Assembly: GCF_020360975.1 (NCBI RefSeq)
Contig: NW_025408677.1
Coordinates: forward strand, 2,356,001 to 2,420,000
Source of the DNA: Hirsutella rhossiliensis
Lineage: Eukaryota; Ascomycota; Sordariomycetes; Hypocreales; Ophiocordycipitaceae
DNA: 64,000 nt
Reading direction: 5' to 3'
Shown: positions 13,058 to 24,737 of the stretch, piece after piece
Layout: every line of letters starts with the position of its first letter
How positions within the stretch are numbered: the stretch's first letter is position 1
Notes under the pieces: generated by a model
The model's database searches: none
Seen by the model: only the letters and a program-made list of their open reading frames with translations
What the model was told of the DNA's origin: nothing
Made by a program: the position numbers and the translations under genes

Positions 13058-13964
13058 ATATATCCGGCTCTCTCTCTCTTACCTCCTCCTTCTTAGAGCG
13101 TATAGAGTCGTTCGTCGATACTATACTAGCCGCGGCCGACGATAACTCTACCGCTACTACTACTCCTACCTACGCCGCTACTACCGCTCTTACCGCCGCC
13201 GCCGCCGCCTCTACTACGCTATTCGCTCTTACGTCGCCCCTTAAGGTAACGACGCTATCCCTACTACTACCTATAACGCCCGGCCCCTTAGCCCCCGCCT
13301 CTATTTCCGCTACCCTTATAAGTCTATAGTTAGGTAAGCGTAATAGATATTATCCGCTAACCTCCTATAGTATAAGCGCTAAGTATAGGCCGGCGCCGCC
13401 CGCTTAGCCCCCTATATACGTTATACGTTATAGGAGCTCGACTACTCCGACTAGGCCGGGCGCCGCCGCGGCGGTAGCTACTACTAGTACGCGCGAGCCG
13501 GCCGCGCCTATAAGGCGGCGCCTCCCGTCCTACTCGCTACGGCGTCGGCTTAGAAGGCCGGCTCGCATAAGTAGGCGCGGGGGGCTACTAAGAAGCGCCT
13601 TACCGCCGCCGCCGCCGCCTACTATAACCTCTACGCCCTTAAGCGATAGGGCCTTATACCTAAGTAAGTCCTACTCCTCTGCTCTCTTATTTCCGCCTTT
13701 AATATACCCGGCGCTATAAATACTACCTCTATCGCCCTATTAGCGGTCCCCTTAGCCGTGCCCGCCTCCGCTACCGCCGCTGCCCTTACCGCCGCCGCTA
13801 GCCGCCGCCCCTCTACCCCTAGAGCCGCCGCCGCCGCCGACTAGCTTACGGGCTTAGAGGGCCGTCTTAGCGCCCTAGAGACCGCCGCCGCCGCTAATAA
13901 GAAGGAGGAGGCTAATAAGGATAATAATAACGAAGATAATAATAATAATAATAATAAGGAATAG
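13058..13964 (+). pseudogene. Antisense accessory gene of copy B, two exons
   Basis: The gene lies between pol and the 3' LTR, opposite to gag-pol. The first recognisable exon is 13058-13317 (260 nt) and the second 13371-13964 (594 nt). The 53-nt intron ends in the branch motif GCTAAC and TATAG. Both exon lengths and the intron length equal those in copy D. The donor here has become ATAAGT, as expected from RIP of GTAAGT. The product is Ser/Asp-rich then Ala-rich. In exon 2 it has a short Cys-containing basic patch, a leucine-patterned stretch (LEGRLSALE in copy D) and a tail of Glu, Asp, Lys and Asn. No family was recognised. Stops in exon 2 make this copy a pseudogene. Exon(s) further 5' are likely but not resolved. 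Confidence 0.7.
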
Positions 13965-14119
13965 GCCTAGGTAGTCTAAAAGCTCTACTTTATAATAAAC
14001 GCTATTTTTATCTTTACTTATACTATTATACTTATATTACCTATATTACTATAACTACCCCCTCCGTTATACTTACTTCGTAGTCTTAGCCTAGGCTATT
14101 ATTAGTAGTCTATTAATCT

Positions 14120-17100
14120 ATTATTCTTATTTACTATTTTAAATAAGGCTTTAAACTTATTAAGGGCTATAGTTCCTATAAACTTATATATAGGTTCCTA
14201 TATAGGGTTAAGATACCCGCGCTACTTAATAAGGACCTCCTAGCGTTTCCCCCTACTAGCCTTTTTTTAGCGCGTAGCCTATATCTCTTTAACCTTAAAC
14301 TCGTCCTCTCCTTTTACCTCGATTATAAGCGGTTAAGCGTCCGCTACTTTTTATCTAGGTAGCGGGTTAAAGGAGGCTCTATAAAGGAAGTCTATATTAA
14401 TCTTATTATAGACCCCTATTAAGAGACTATTAAGCTCTATAACCTATAGGCTAATAACCTTCTATACTATAAACTTCGCGTATAGCTAGTTAAGCTTCTT
14501 CTTTAGCCGTGCCGACTTATAGTTATAGAGGTCTAGCTATACCTTATCTCCTACCGTAAACCTATTTATTAGGGCCCTAGTCTTATTAGCATACCGCTCT
14601 TAATCTTACGCCGCGGCGGCTATCGCGGATTAATAATAATCTATAGTCTCCTATAGCTTTTATATAAACGTAGAGGCGCGGCCCTCTAGTAACGAATTAC
14701 TATACTACTCCGCTACTATATTTATAGTAAAGGGAACTAATAAGGGTAATTTAAAGCTATACGTTATAAAGAAAGGGGCTATCCTAATAAAGGTATATAG
14801 TCTACTATTTAATATAAGTTAGGCCGCGGGGAGCTAACGGTCTTAGTTTACTTAGTTATAGGCTACGATAGCCTATAAGTAAGCCTACGCCTCTTAGTTA
14901 ACCCTCTTAGGCCCTTTATTAGTCTATAAGTAATATACCGTACTAAGTAGCTATATAATCTAAAGTAGCTAGTATAAGTATTACTAAAAGCGGCTAGTTT
15001 AATTCGATCCCCTATCGCTTATAATAAAGGCTAGCTAGCTATATAAGCGGGCCTAGTATTATAGGAAGCGCTCTACGTAGGACTCTATATCTATAGATAG
15101 TATCGGCTTTAATACTATAGACTTACTAAGTTAGTCCTTAATTACCTATATATAGCGGTTACTGCTCTTTATAAGTAGGAGGTCTATTATAAAGTCTATC
15201 TATATATATATATAAAACTAGTTAGGTACTAAAAGCTACTTAAGTAGCCCTTTAAGCTACGCTCTTTAAATCTTAGTACGGCTATAGATATTATAGTTAT
15301 AAAAGAAGCGGCGAACGTAGTACTATAGGAGGGGCTAGTAGAAATCCCTCGCGAGGCCTATTACTATACTTTACTTACCTAGGTAGCCTATAATACTAAA
15401 GTTATAGATAAGCTAGACTAGCTTCCCTTAGAGCTCGTTCTATTTATCTAGCTTTAGCGGTCTATCCTTCTCCTTAGCTTCTATAGTATATAGCGCGCCC
15501 GGCACTTATAGTCTCCCCCGCTAATATAGGTGCCCTTATAGGTCGATATAATAGTCGGCTACTTATACCTTTAGCTTTAGCTTTAGATCGAGGCATCGAG
15601 CGCTAGACTTAACGGCGTAGCGTACGCTCTTATAAGTATAGTCTAGAGACGATATCCTATCCTATAAGCGCTAGAGGACCTTATCTTAGAATACCCGCGC
15701 TATACGCGCCCTTAGGCCGGTCTATCCTTCCTCGCTAGGCTAAGGCAAAGGTATAAGGGAAGGCTTATCCGTTAGCGCTATACCTTCCCTTATTAAGGAA
15801 GCTCCTATATAAGTCTATAGCGCTTCTTATAAGATAAGCTATAGATCCTAGGCCTCGATATTTACTCTTATTAGCCGGTCTTAATCCCTCTAAGAAAGTA
15901 TATCTAGGACTATAGAGTCCCGCCCTAGCTAGTACTTAATCGAGAAGTTAAAGCGTAAGAGATACTCCGCCTAGCGGGCTTACCGCTTTAAGAGGTACTA
16001 GCGAGTTATAAAGTACTTAAGGTTCCTATAGTCTATAAGAACCTTAAAGCTCTTATAGCTCTAGAGCTCCGCTTATTATTACTTAAGGTAGCTAATAATC
16101 GCTAGTATCTCCTTATCGTAAATAGCGTAATTCCGCTCCGCTAAGGTTAGCTTATAGGAGTAGAACGCTATTAGTTACTTCCGCCCGTTTACCTCTTAGG
16201 AGAGCGTTCCTCTAAGTGCCTAGCCGTTATAGTCTACTTTAACTAACGTAGACCGGTCGAAGTCCTACTAGAGTAATACCGGGGCTTAAGAGAATAGGTC
16301 CTTAAGCGTATAGAACGCTCCTTCCTATATAGGCCCTTAGCAAAAGGCGGTCTACTTCCTAGTAATCTTATTTAAGGGTATTATAATATAGGAGAAGCCC
16401 TTAATAAATATCCTATAATAGTTCGCGAACCTAAGGAAGCTCTATACGCCTATTTATATAGTTAGGGCAGCTTAGTCCTAAATCGCCTAGATCTTTATAA
16501 GATCTACCTATATACCTACGCTAGTATAGATAATAAAGCCTAGGTACTTAACCCTCTTAACCTTAAATTTATACTTATTTAGGTTAAGGTAGAGCCTATA
16601 AAGTTAGAAGCGCTCTAGGACCCTTTATACTTTCCGTATATAGTCTTTATAGGAGCTACTTATGTAGATAAGGATATTATCTATATATATAGAGGCGAAC
16701 TTATTAAGGAAGTCTTAAAGTACGTTATTAATATAATACTAGAAGGTAGCGGGCGCTTTTAATAGGCCGAAGGGCGTTATAAGCTACTTAAATAAGCTAT
16801 AGTATATATAGAACGCTATTTTCTACTTATTACCCTCCGAGATCTATACCTTATAGAACGCTTATTTTATATCTAGCTTTATAAACTACTTTACCTTCGA
16901 AAGGTTATAGAGCGTATTTAAGATTAAGGGTAAAGGGTAGCGGTCTAGCCTTATAATTATATTTAAAGCCTTATAGTCGTAATAGAACTATATCCCGCCC
17001 CTTAGTTTATATATAAATAAGACCGGCGCTCTTACTTCGGAGCTACTTACTTAAATAAAACCCTTATCTAAGAGGTCCCTTAGCGTCTTCTTTAGTATTA

Positions 17101-17990
17101 ATAGCTCTACGTATAATATACTATATAGCGGTCTAAATAGTATAGGTAGTTCTTACCCCTTCTTATTAGTATAAAGTATAATCTTATAGTCTACCCCTAG
17201 CTTATATAGGTTAAGCTTATTTACTTCCTAGGACTTAAATAGTAGTAGGAGGTCGTAAAAGCGCTTTAGTATCTACTACTATAGCTTAGAGGGCGACTTT
17301 AGCTTCTTTACTTAGAGGGCCTTATTAATATCTATTAAGCTAACTATATAGACTACTATATTAGCCGCTACCTAGCCTTCCTCCCGCTCTAACTATTATA
17401 TAGTTCTTATAAAGATAGAGGTAAGGACTTCTTATACTAAGTATAAAGCTCGCACGCTTAGTCCTATGCCTATAGAACTATCGTTATAGCGGACCTACCG
17501 TTATATAGGCCTAAACTATAGCTTCTTTTAGTACGGAACTAAGTATAACTCTATATATAATAACTAAGGTTTCCTAAGGATTAAGGGAAACTCTAGTTAG
17601 AAGATTATATAGGCTACGATAAGCTTATAGTAACTATTAACCTTTATAGCTAGCTACGTAATACCCTTAATTACCGTACCCTTTATCGCGCTTAAGGCGC
17701 CCTTTACTTACCTTAGGGCGATCTTTTCTACTAGTACTTATATCTTTTATATAAGCGCCTCGTTAACTACGGCGTAGTACTAGTAGCCCTCGTTTATAAG
17801 GGCGGCGATAGGTAAGGAGTTATTAACTATAACCTATATTAAAGTAGGCTCCTCTTTTATATAAGCGGATAATTCCTCCTTCTCCTTTACTAGTACTAGT
17901 AATTAGGGCTCTAGAGCCTATCTTTACTCTAGAGCTACTCTTTTTCCTCTAGGCCTAAGGGAGTAAAGTCCTCTTTATCGTCTAATATAA
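14120..17990 (-). pseudogene. pol of copy B
   Basis: It mirrors the pol region of copy A. On the minus strand the RT box reads IYIDNILIY at about 16660-16700. RNase H follows down to about 15950, integrase at about 15650-14900, and the chromodomain at about 14270-14140. Stops (TAA, TAG) interrupt the frame throughout. The second Asp of the RT box is again Asn, so either both copies were hit at the same TGA context or the change was inherited. Confidence 0.8.
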
Positions 17991-19030
17991 GGAGTAGTTC
18001 TATCTTCGCTACTCGAACTACTATAGGCCGCTTAGCTAAAAGGAAAGGGGCATTTTAATATAAAGTATATAGACGCGCCGTAATATAGGTAGCGGCCGTT
18101 AGCCTTCTTTTTCCCGATTTTCTCGCTTATTACCTACTTCGCCCGCTACTTAAAGAGCGGGATAGTATAAGGGATATTTAAAGATAACTTCCTACCGCGT
18201 TTAGCTTAGTCTATATAAGTAGCCGATATTAAGGTATCTCCGTTAGTATCGATAGTTAGCTATTCTTTTTATAGAGGGGCGGTAATCCTATTACCGCTAT
18301 ACGGCGTACGCTTATAAAGCTTCTAGAAACGCGGCGTCTACTTATAGCCCTATACTACCTTTATTAACCGGCTTATATACTCGCCGTAGTTAGTAGGTAT
18401 AATTATAGGGATAAGTAGCTCTTATAGGGCCGGCGTAATTAAGTTCTATAACTATATAAGCTTTACGCTATCTTCTTATACTATAGTTCCTACTACTTAT
18501 AAGAGCGTCTCTTTAAAGTTAGGGAGGAATTCGCTAAAGGTCTACCTATCCCTTTACTTAAGGGTCTATAGCCTATCCTACGCCTTCTCCCGCTCTTATA
18601 CGTTGCCGAATATATATATAAGGTATTAAAAGAAGTCCTATAGGTTACGTCTGCCTCTAGGGCCGCCCTTATCCTAGAATCTAGAGATCCGCTATATCTA
18701 GGGCTCTAGTAGCGTATAGAGGAGCGAATACTACGCTATATTATAATAGCCGTTTAGGCCCTATTTCTTATCTATTATAAACTTTATCTATAGCCGGCTA
18801 AGGAAGAAGTAAAAGGACTTAAGCTTACTATCTTAAGTCGGCTAGGGAAGCGGCTTCTATATTAGTAGTACCGCCGCCGTAACCGGTATTACTAAGGTCG
18901 TAGGGGTTAACGCTAGTCTCGTAGACAGCTCCCTTAGTATAGCGAGAACCTCGTTCTTCTCGCTAGCCGTCGCGCTTTTAATCGCTTTTAGGATAGCTAT
19001 AATACTTCCTATCCGCCTAGGGGGTAGCGG
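17991..19030 (-). pseudogene. gag-like region of copy B
   Basis: It aligns with 6120-7160 of copy A. The zinc-knuckle position near 18070-18110 again shows Tyr codons where Cys and His are expected. An open stretch of about 80 codons (19105-18857, minus) straddles the junction with the inserted element and is a chance frame. Confidence 0.6.
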
Positions 19031-19035
19031 GGTAC

Positions 19036-19499
19036 TATTACGACCACGGTCCAGCGAACCGCGGGGACCAGCATATATCACGAGGACACGTGACGTGGGG
19101 AGCAAGGAACATTAGACGGACCGACGGGCCAATTAAGTTTAGAGCGACGGGTCACTCTAGCGCTCTAACGCTCTACGGCTAGATCGCAGGATCGCTCTAG
19201 CGCCCTAGCGCTCCTAGGCGACGGGATCACTAAGTGCTCTCGGCGATCCAGGAAAGCTCTCGAGATATATAAGGAAGGAACGGAACACTCCTTTAGATAG
19301 ATAGCTCGATAGCTTTTAACATAGATCTTTATCACGATTCTATCTCTAATTCTAATTACCTAGTTATAGTCTACGGTCTACGACCTCCGACTTATTACTA
19401 ACGTGATATACTTATCATTGCTCAGACCACGCCCTGTTGTATCTGCTAACATAAACCCCTCGATAGGTTTATCCCTTAGGAATAACACCGGTCGTTATA
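19036..19499. mobile_element. 464-bp solo-LTR-like insertion in copy B, little RIP
   Basis: It interrupts the Gypsy sequence and is flanked by a perfect 5-bp duplication GGTAC (19031-19035 and 19500-19504). The ends are imperfect inverted repeats (TATTACGACC at the left, GGTCGTTATA at the right). An internal TATATAAGG lies at about 19266-19274 within GC-rich, CA/TG-containing DNA. Size, 5-bp duplication and a central TATA box fit a solo LTR of another family. A small inverted-repeat element is the alternative. The lack of RIP contrasts with the host element. Confidence 0.75.
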
Positions 19500-19570
19500 G
19501 GTACTCCCTTAAGGAAGCGGCACCTTTTCTAGGGAGATATCTATTAGATCTATTAATTAATAGCTTATAC

Positions 19571-19756
19571 TATTACGGAGTAAGTAGAGGCGTATACGTA
19601 GGTGCCGTCCGTAGGATAATATTAATAAGCTATATAGAGCTCTTCTATGCGCGGCTAGCCCGCCCCTATACTTACGGGATCCGGCCCTTCGTATATAACT
19701 ATATAGCTTAGGCCGCGGCCTAAGCCTATTACCTATAATAGTTAAAGACTCTTATA
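19571..19756 (-). repeat. 5' LTR of Gypsy copy B
   Basis: 186 bp from TATTACGGAG to GACTCTTATA on the + strand, directly followed by the duplication GATAC. It retains GGCCGCGGCC where the A copies read GGCTATAGCC, which illustrates the lower mutation load of B. Confidence 0.9.
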
Positions 19757-20075
19757 GATACCGCCTTATATACCCCTAGGTAAAGGAGGCTGCCTAAAGC
19801 CGAGGGAACGGGCAACCTAAGGCTTACGTAGGTCTAGGCTAGCCGCTAGCTACCTAGGGGCGTATATAATAAGTCGCGCCCTTATTTAAATAGCTAGCCG
19901 GCTAATAAGTATAGAGCCCGGTTCTAGCTACCTAGGCTAATAGGCATAGGGATAATAGGGCTAGTAAGGCTAGTACGATTAATAGGAAAGGGTAAGGTAG
20001 AGCTAGCGGTATAGGCTTAATAGTATAAAAGCTATTAATTAAGTAACGCTACGCCGCGCTTAAGGGAGGGTATTA

Positions 20076-20261
20076 TATAAAAGTCTTTAACTATTATAGG
20101 TTATAAGCTTAGGCTATAGCCTAAGCTATATAGTTATATATAAAGGGCTAGATCCTATATATATATATATAGGCTAGCTATATATAGGAGAGCTCTATAT
20201 AGCTTATTAATATTATCTTATAGATAGTACTTATACTTATACCTTTACTTACTCTATAATA
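20076..20261 (+). repeat. 3' LTR of Gypsy copy A
   Basis: 186 bp, TATAAAAGTC to CTCTATAATA, followed by ATTAT, the same 5 bp that precede the 5' LTR at 5854. The segment 19762-20075 just before it is the last internal part of A, separated from the rest by copy B. Confidence 0.92.
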
Positions 20262-20266
20262 ATTAT

Positions 20267-23023
20267 TAGTCTTTAGCTTATTAAGCTTATATAAGTACTT
20301 TATAATAGTAACTATATTAGCTTAGTTATTAAATATAAAAGTAATAGCCTTAAGAAATATTAGCTTATTAATTATAATATTTAAAGTTAAAGGGAAACTT
20401 ACTTAGTTATAAGTTATAGTATATTTATAGTACTACTTATAGTTATAAGGAACGGTGTTCCTACTATAAATAAAGTAGCTATAATATACTCTCCCGATTA
20501 TATAAGCTAATAAGTAGTATATTAATTATAGATAAAATCCTATATTATAGAGTAAGAATCGCTTATTATTTTATATATTATTATATATTAAACGGGTTGC
20601 TAGTTATTATATAATCGGGAATTAAAGAAATAGAGCTAGCTTAAAATACTAGCTAAGACCTATTAAGAATACCGGTATAACTAACCTCCTTTAAATATAA
20701 ATATTAGTAGAACTAAGATACTTCTTAATATACTTAAGGTATTACTAAGTTCCTTAGTCTTAGGGCTATATAGTAGCTTAAATCTAGTCTTAAAAGGTTC
20801 TTTTATTTAGCTATAATTATCTATATAAGATAGTATATCCGCTAGTAGATAGAGATAGAATTATTAATAAAAACACTTCTTCTATATACTAATATACTAC
20901 TAATAAATTCTATTAAAAATCCTGCCTTATACTCCTTCTTCCCCTTTATTATATAGTCTTATATAATTCCTTAATTTCCTAAAATTTCGCTTTTACTTAT
21001 ATACCTTAAGAATAGTATATTAAGGAAACCCTTAAGAAAATATAGCTAATCGAGAGCACTTTAATAAGCTTAGGCTCGGTTATATTATACTTTTTAACTT
21101 CCGTCCTAAAATAATATATATACTAAAGCTTATAAGGGATAACCCCCTAAGCCTTAACTAAGTAAGCTTTAGCCTTAAATTAAGTACGCTTCTTTATAAG
21201 AGCGCGATTACCTTATACTACTATTAAAGTAACTTTATCTTTAATACTATTATTCTTAGGTTTATTAGTAAGAGGAGTTAAATCGCGGCCGTCTTTATTA
21301 TTACTATTATTATTATCTTAGCCCTTATTTAACTAAGTATTAAGATTATCTTAGCCCTTATTTAGCTAAGCTTTATTATTAATATCGGCCTACTTACTTT
21401 AAGAAGTAGCTTAAGCGATAATCTCTTATTAGCTAAAGCTACCCTATTAAGATAAAGTAGCTAGGTTATTAGTACTTACTTAAGAGCGCCTAAGTACGAT
21501 CTCTTTATTAATATTAATATTATTAATAAAGGTAATAGATTTATAAGTTTCCTAGCCTATAGAGGTAAGCTTATTAGTAGTTAAAGTTAAGGTATTTAAT
21601 AGGGTAATAAGGGCACGACCCTCGCTAACGTTAGGTCTTAGATTAAAAGTCTCCTAGGACTAAGATTCCCTTATACCTTTCTTAGCTTTCTTTACTAAAA
21701 AGGAACTAACGTTACTATAAGACTTTTAAGCTAATTACTTATGCTTTAAAGGTAAACCCGCCGCTATATACTCCTATATATAGCGTAGGAAATTAATATT
21801 ATAGCTCTTTATCTTCTTTAGCGTAAAAAGTATTATTATTAATAAATTATTAATAAAAATTAATATAAAAAAGTATAAAGGATTAATAAAAAAAGGTATA
21901 AAACTCTATAATAATTATAAGTAAAAGAGTTAAATAAAAAAAGAAAATAAAAAAGTAAGAGGTATATATATATACTCTTTATATTATAGTTATATAGCTA
22001 ATATATAAGCGATACTATAATAGTTACTTAATAGCAACTACTAATATAATAACTTAACGTTATAGAGTATAAACTAATATATACTTATATAGGTATATAC
22101 GCGCGATATATAACTAAAACTACCTTTCTTTTTAACTAAATATATATAATATAGCGAAAGTAATATATATTAAAGATATAGCTAAGATATTTATATAAAA
22201 AGGGAGATAATTATAAGAGCACTACTAAGAGGTATAAGCTAATAAAGTACTTAGGTATATAATACTAATATATTAGTAGGGTATTAATAGGGAATCGTAC
22301 TTACCTTACTTATAAGTTATAAACTACTTACTACTTTAATAAAAGAAGAGAAATACCTTTTCTTATAAGCTTTAGTCTTATAATAAGGAAAATATAATAT
22401 ATATAATATAGTACTACTAGCTATCTCTACTACCTAACTAATCGTACTATAATATATATTCCCTTATAAAGGTAGTATAAGTAAGTTTAAAAGTATATTT
22501 TATAATACTATTCTTTTAATATATTATTTAGCCCCCTATATACTTATTATAAATTCTAAACGAAATCCTACCTTATACTCTTTTAACTACTCTTTCTACT
22601 TACGTTATTAATTACCTAATCCTATACTTATTACTTATACCTTTTAATAATAACTATTATATTATAAGGGGTAGCTAGTTTATATAGATTAATTAAGTAA
22701 TAAGGTAGCGGCTTAAGCGTATCTTTAAGCTAGCTACTATTATTATAGCTAATTAGGATATAGATCTTAAAGCTCTATATAGTAGCTAGTAGCTTAAATA
22801 GCTAGAAAATACTATAATTAACTATTATAGTATTTAAATATAGCTTTACTTACTATTAAAATATACCTACCTTAGTATTATAAAGAGTACTAGTATTAAG
22901 GTATACTAGACTTTAAGTAGGCTAACTTATATAGAAAAAGTAGATCGTTTATATAAATAAAGATTTTTATTTATATAAATAATAATACTCTTTTAAAGCT
23001 ACTTTATTAAGTAAGGGAGCTAT
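20267..23023. other. RIP-degenerate repeat block, unclassified element H
   Basis: About 2.8 kb with no open frame. The part at about 21000-21430 has an inverted copy at 47432-47827 that is less mutated. The part at 22480-22600 is an inverted relative of 4850-4960. These are at least two old dispersed families. Copy 47432-47827 shows Lys/Arg-rich and Asn/Asp-rich low-complexity coding potential but no domain I can name. Confidence 0.5.
21313..21370 (+). repeat. Two tandem copies of a 33-bp unit
   Basis: TTATCTTAGCCCTTATTT recurs with a 33-bp period (21313 and 21346). The duplication is also present in the inverted copy at about 47460-47515, so it belonged to the element before it spread. Confidence 0.6.
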
Positions 23024-23132
23024 ATAGGTAGGTACCTTAGTAGGTACCTCGTAGTTTAGTAGGATATAGGAAGATTAAGGTAGGTATATAGGTAGGTAAA
23101 GGTAGGTAGGTATTACGTGTTAGGTACCTTAT
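23024..23132 (+). repeat. GTAGGT-rich border of the first gene island
   Basis: Many near-tandem GTAGGT/GGTACC units mark the change from CA/TG-depleted DNA to normal GC-balanced DNA. It may be a decayed simple repeat. I see no gene in it. Confidence 0.5.
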
Positions 23133-23438
23133 AAACCTCGGTAGTCCGAAAATTCGCGTAGAGGGGAACAAGGCTGCAAGCTAAAGATTTGTACTGCAAG
23201 CCGACACACGTTCGTGAGTATTCCACCGTAAGCGAGCGTTGCCGAGCATTCCTCCACCTCCATGCCAGCAGCAAGCCTTCAAAGCACAGCCACAAAAACT
23301 CACGGTCACGAGGCGCTAGGAAACAAGGCCTCTTGAAGGGGTGACTAGACGGCGCAGACGACGGCGTGCAGCAGCGACCACCGGGGACCATGACGGAGGG
23401 GACGAGCTGAGCCGTGCAGCATCAGCCCACAGCTTTCA

Positions 23439-24528
23439 ATGTCGTCGACTTGCTTCGGCCGCCTGGCTCCACTTCTACCTCATCGTCTGCCTTGGCCTCC
23501 CCTTCTCTCTGCCCGATGGCCTGCCCCGTGTCACCGGCTCGCCGCTGGGAAGACTGCCGCAGCTGTGCTGGCGCAACGTCCTGCACTGAGCTGGGACCAA
23601 CAACATGGACTCGGGCAGCGGCGGCATCGACATCGCAGGTGAGTCCAGTTCAATTTTGTCTCCCGCAGGCAGGATCAAGGGCACTGGCTAGAAACGAGTT
23701 GTTGCTGTTACTGATGTGAAGGCCCTGGTTCGTCCAGCATCAAGCCTCCGCCCACCGAGACGGACCCCCGCGAACGCACGCCCAAGCCGAACCCGGCCCG
23801 CCTGCACGAAGACATTTACACCGTCCCCAACATCCTCACTCTGACGAGGCTCGCAGCCGCTCCTGGTATTGGCTGTCTGGTGCTTTACGATGCCCGGGCG
23901 TGGGCCGTCGGGCTGTTTGCCTATGCCGCCATCACCGACGTGGTCGACGGCTGGATTGCCCGGCGCTGGAACTGCAAGACGGTCGTGGGCACTGTGCTTG
24001 ATCCCATGGCGGATAAGGCGCTCATGACTGTTCTGACGGCTTGTTTGGCTGTCACAGGCGACCTGCCAGGTATGGATTGGACATTTGCTTGCCTGCGCTT
24101 GACAAACGCTAACTGGCGTACGAAGTGTGGGTGGCGACCATCATCCTTGGAAGAGACGTTGGCTTGGGCATCGCGGCCATTTACTACCGCTGGATCTCCC
24201 TGCCGCCCCCAAAGACTTTTGCCCGCTATTGGGACTTCTCCTTGCCCTCGGCCGAGGTGCGCCCAACCACCATTAGCAAATACAACACCTTCCTTCAGCT
24301 GACCCTGGTCGGTGCGACCACCGTCGCTCCTCTTCTCGACGCCGATATGTCGTGGGCGCTCAACGTCTTGCAGTGAGTATCCGACTTGGCGGCCGCAGCG
24401 CCGGATGGTTGCCCGTGCTTCATGGCCCCGGTTTGCTGACTACAGTCAGATATGTCGTGGCCGTCACGACCCTGTGGAGCGGCCTGAGCTACATCTTAAG
24501 CAAGGACGCTGTCAAAATAATCAAGTAG
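23439..24528 (+). CDS. CRD1: Cardiolipin synthase (CDP-alcohol phosphatidyltransferase), mitochondrial
   Basis: The enzyme joins CDP-diacylglycerol and phosphatidylglycerol to make cardiolipin in the inner mitochondrial membrane. Four exons (23439-23638, 23738-24069, 24126-24372, 24450-24528) splice in frame to 285 residues. The introns are 99, 56 and 77 bp and have GTGAGT or GTATGG donors. The family signature D-x2-DG-x2-AR-x8-G-x3-D-x3-D is complete at residues 134-159, and these Asp residues bind the metal and catalyse. The first about 66 residues are rich in Arg, Leu, Pro and Ala and poor in acidic residues, like a mitochondrial targeting peptide, which supports the ATG at 23439. Hydrophobic helices follow the signature. 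The gene converges with MTO1, the stops being 209 bp apart. Confidence 0.93.
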
Positions 24529-24737
24529 GCGAAATCGTGGATAAGGACTCGTCATTCGATACATCTAAATTTCGGACTGAGACTGCCCGTCCAGCACCCA
24601 AGCCAAGTCAGACCCCCCATGGCCGTAGCCATGGCCGTAGCCAACGCACCCGAAGTCGCTGCGTCGCGTGCACAAGAACAATACAGCACGGAGCAGCTTG
24701 TATACCTCTCCAGCCTTGCTCGACTGGACTCGTCACA

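Larger units (their letters stand above)
12309..19756 (-). mobile_element. Ty3/Gypsy chromovirus copy B, complete, nested in copy A
   Basis: Same family as A in opposite orientation. The 5' LTR is 19571-19756 and the 3' LTR is 12309-12494, each 186 bp. The flanking duplication GATAC is perfect (12304-12308 and 19757-19761). Without the nested 464-bp insert and its duplication the element is about 6.98 kb, in agreement with A. On the minus strand the order is gag, pol, accessory region, 3' LTR. RIP is moderate: more CG and somewhat more CA/TG remain than in A, yet pol is full of stops. Confidence 0.92.
5854..20261 (+). mobile_element. Ty3/Gypsy chromovirus copy A, complete but split by copy B
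   Basis: The element runs from a 5' LTR (5854-6039) to a 3' LTR (20076-20261), both 186 bp and in direct orientation. It is flanked by the 5-bp duplication ATTAT at 5849-5853 and 20262-20266. Its own sequence is 5854-12308 plus 19762-20261, about 6.96 kb. Copy B sits between, flanked by the duplication GATAC. The order on the + strand is gag-like region with zinc knuckle, reverse transcriptase, RNase H, integrase, chromodomain, an antisense accessory gene, then the 3' LTR. Strong RIP has filled every frame with stops. It is dead at the protein level. Confidence 0.92.

Noticed and set aside
19403..19711. 102-codon + strand ORF
   Set aside because: It crosses the junction between the 464-bp insert and the Gypsy LTR, so it is a chimeric chance frame.
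1..23000. Genes or CRISPR-like arrays in the AT-rich block
   Set aside because: Periodic-looking AT motifs come from RIP-biased composition. There are no regular repeat-spacer units and no open frames beyond chance.
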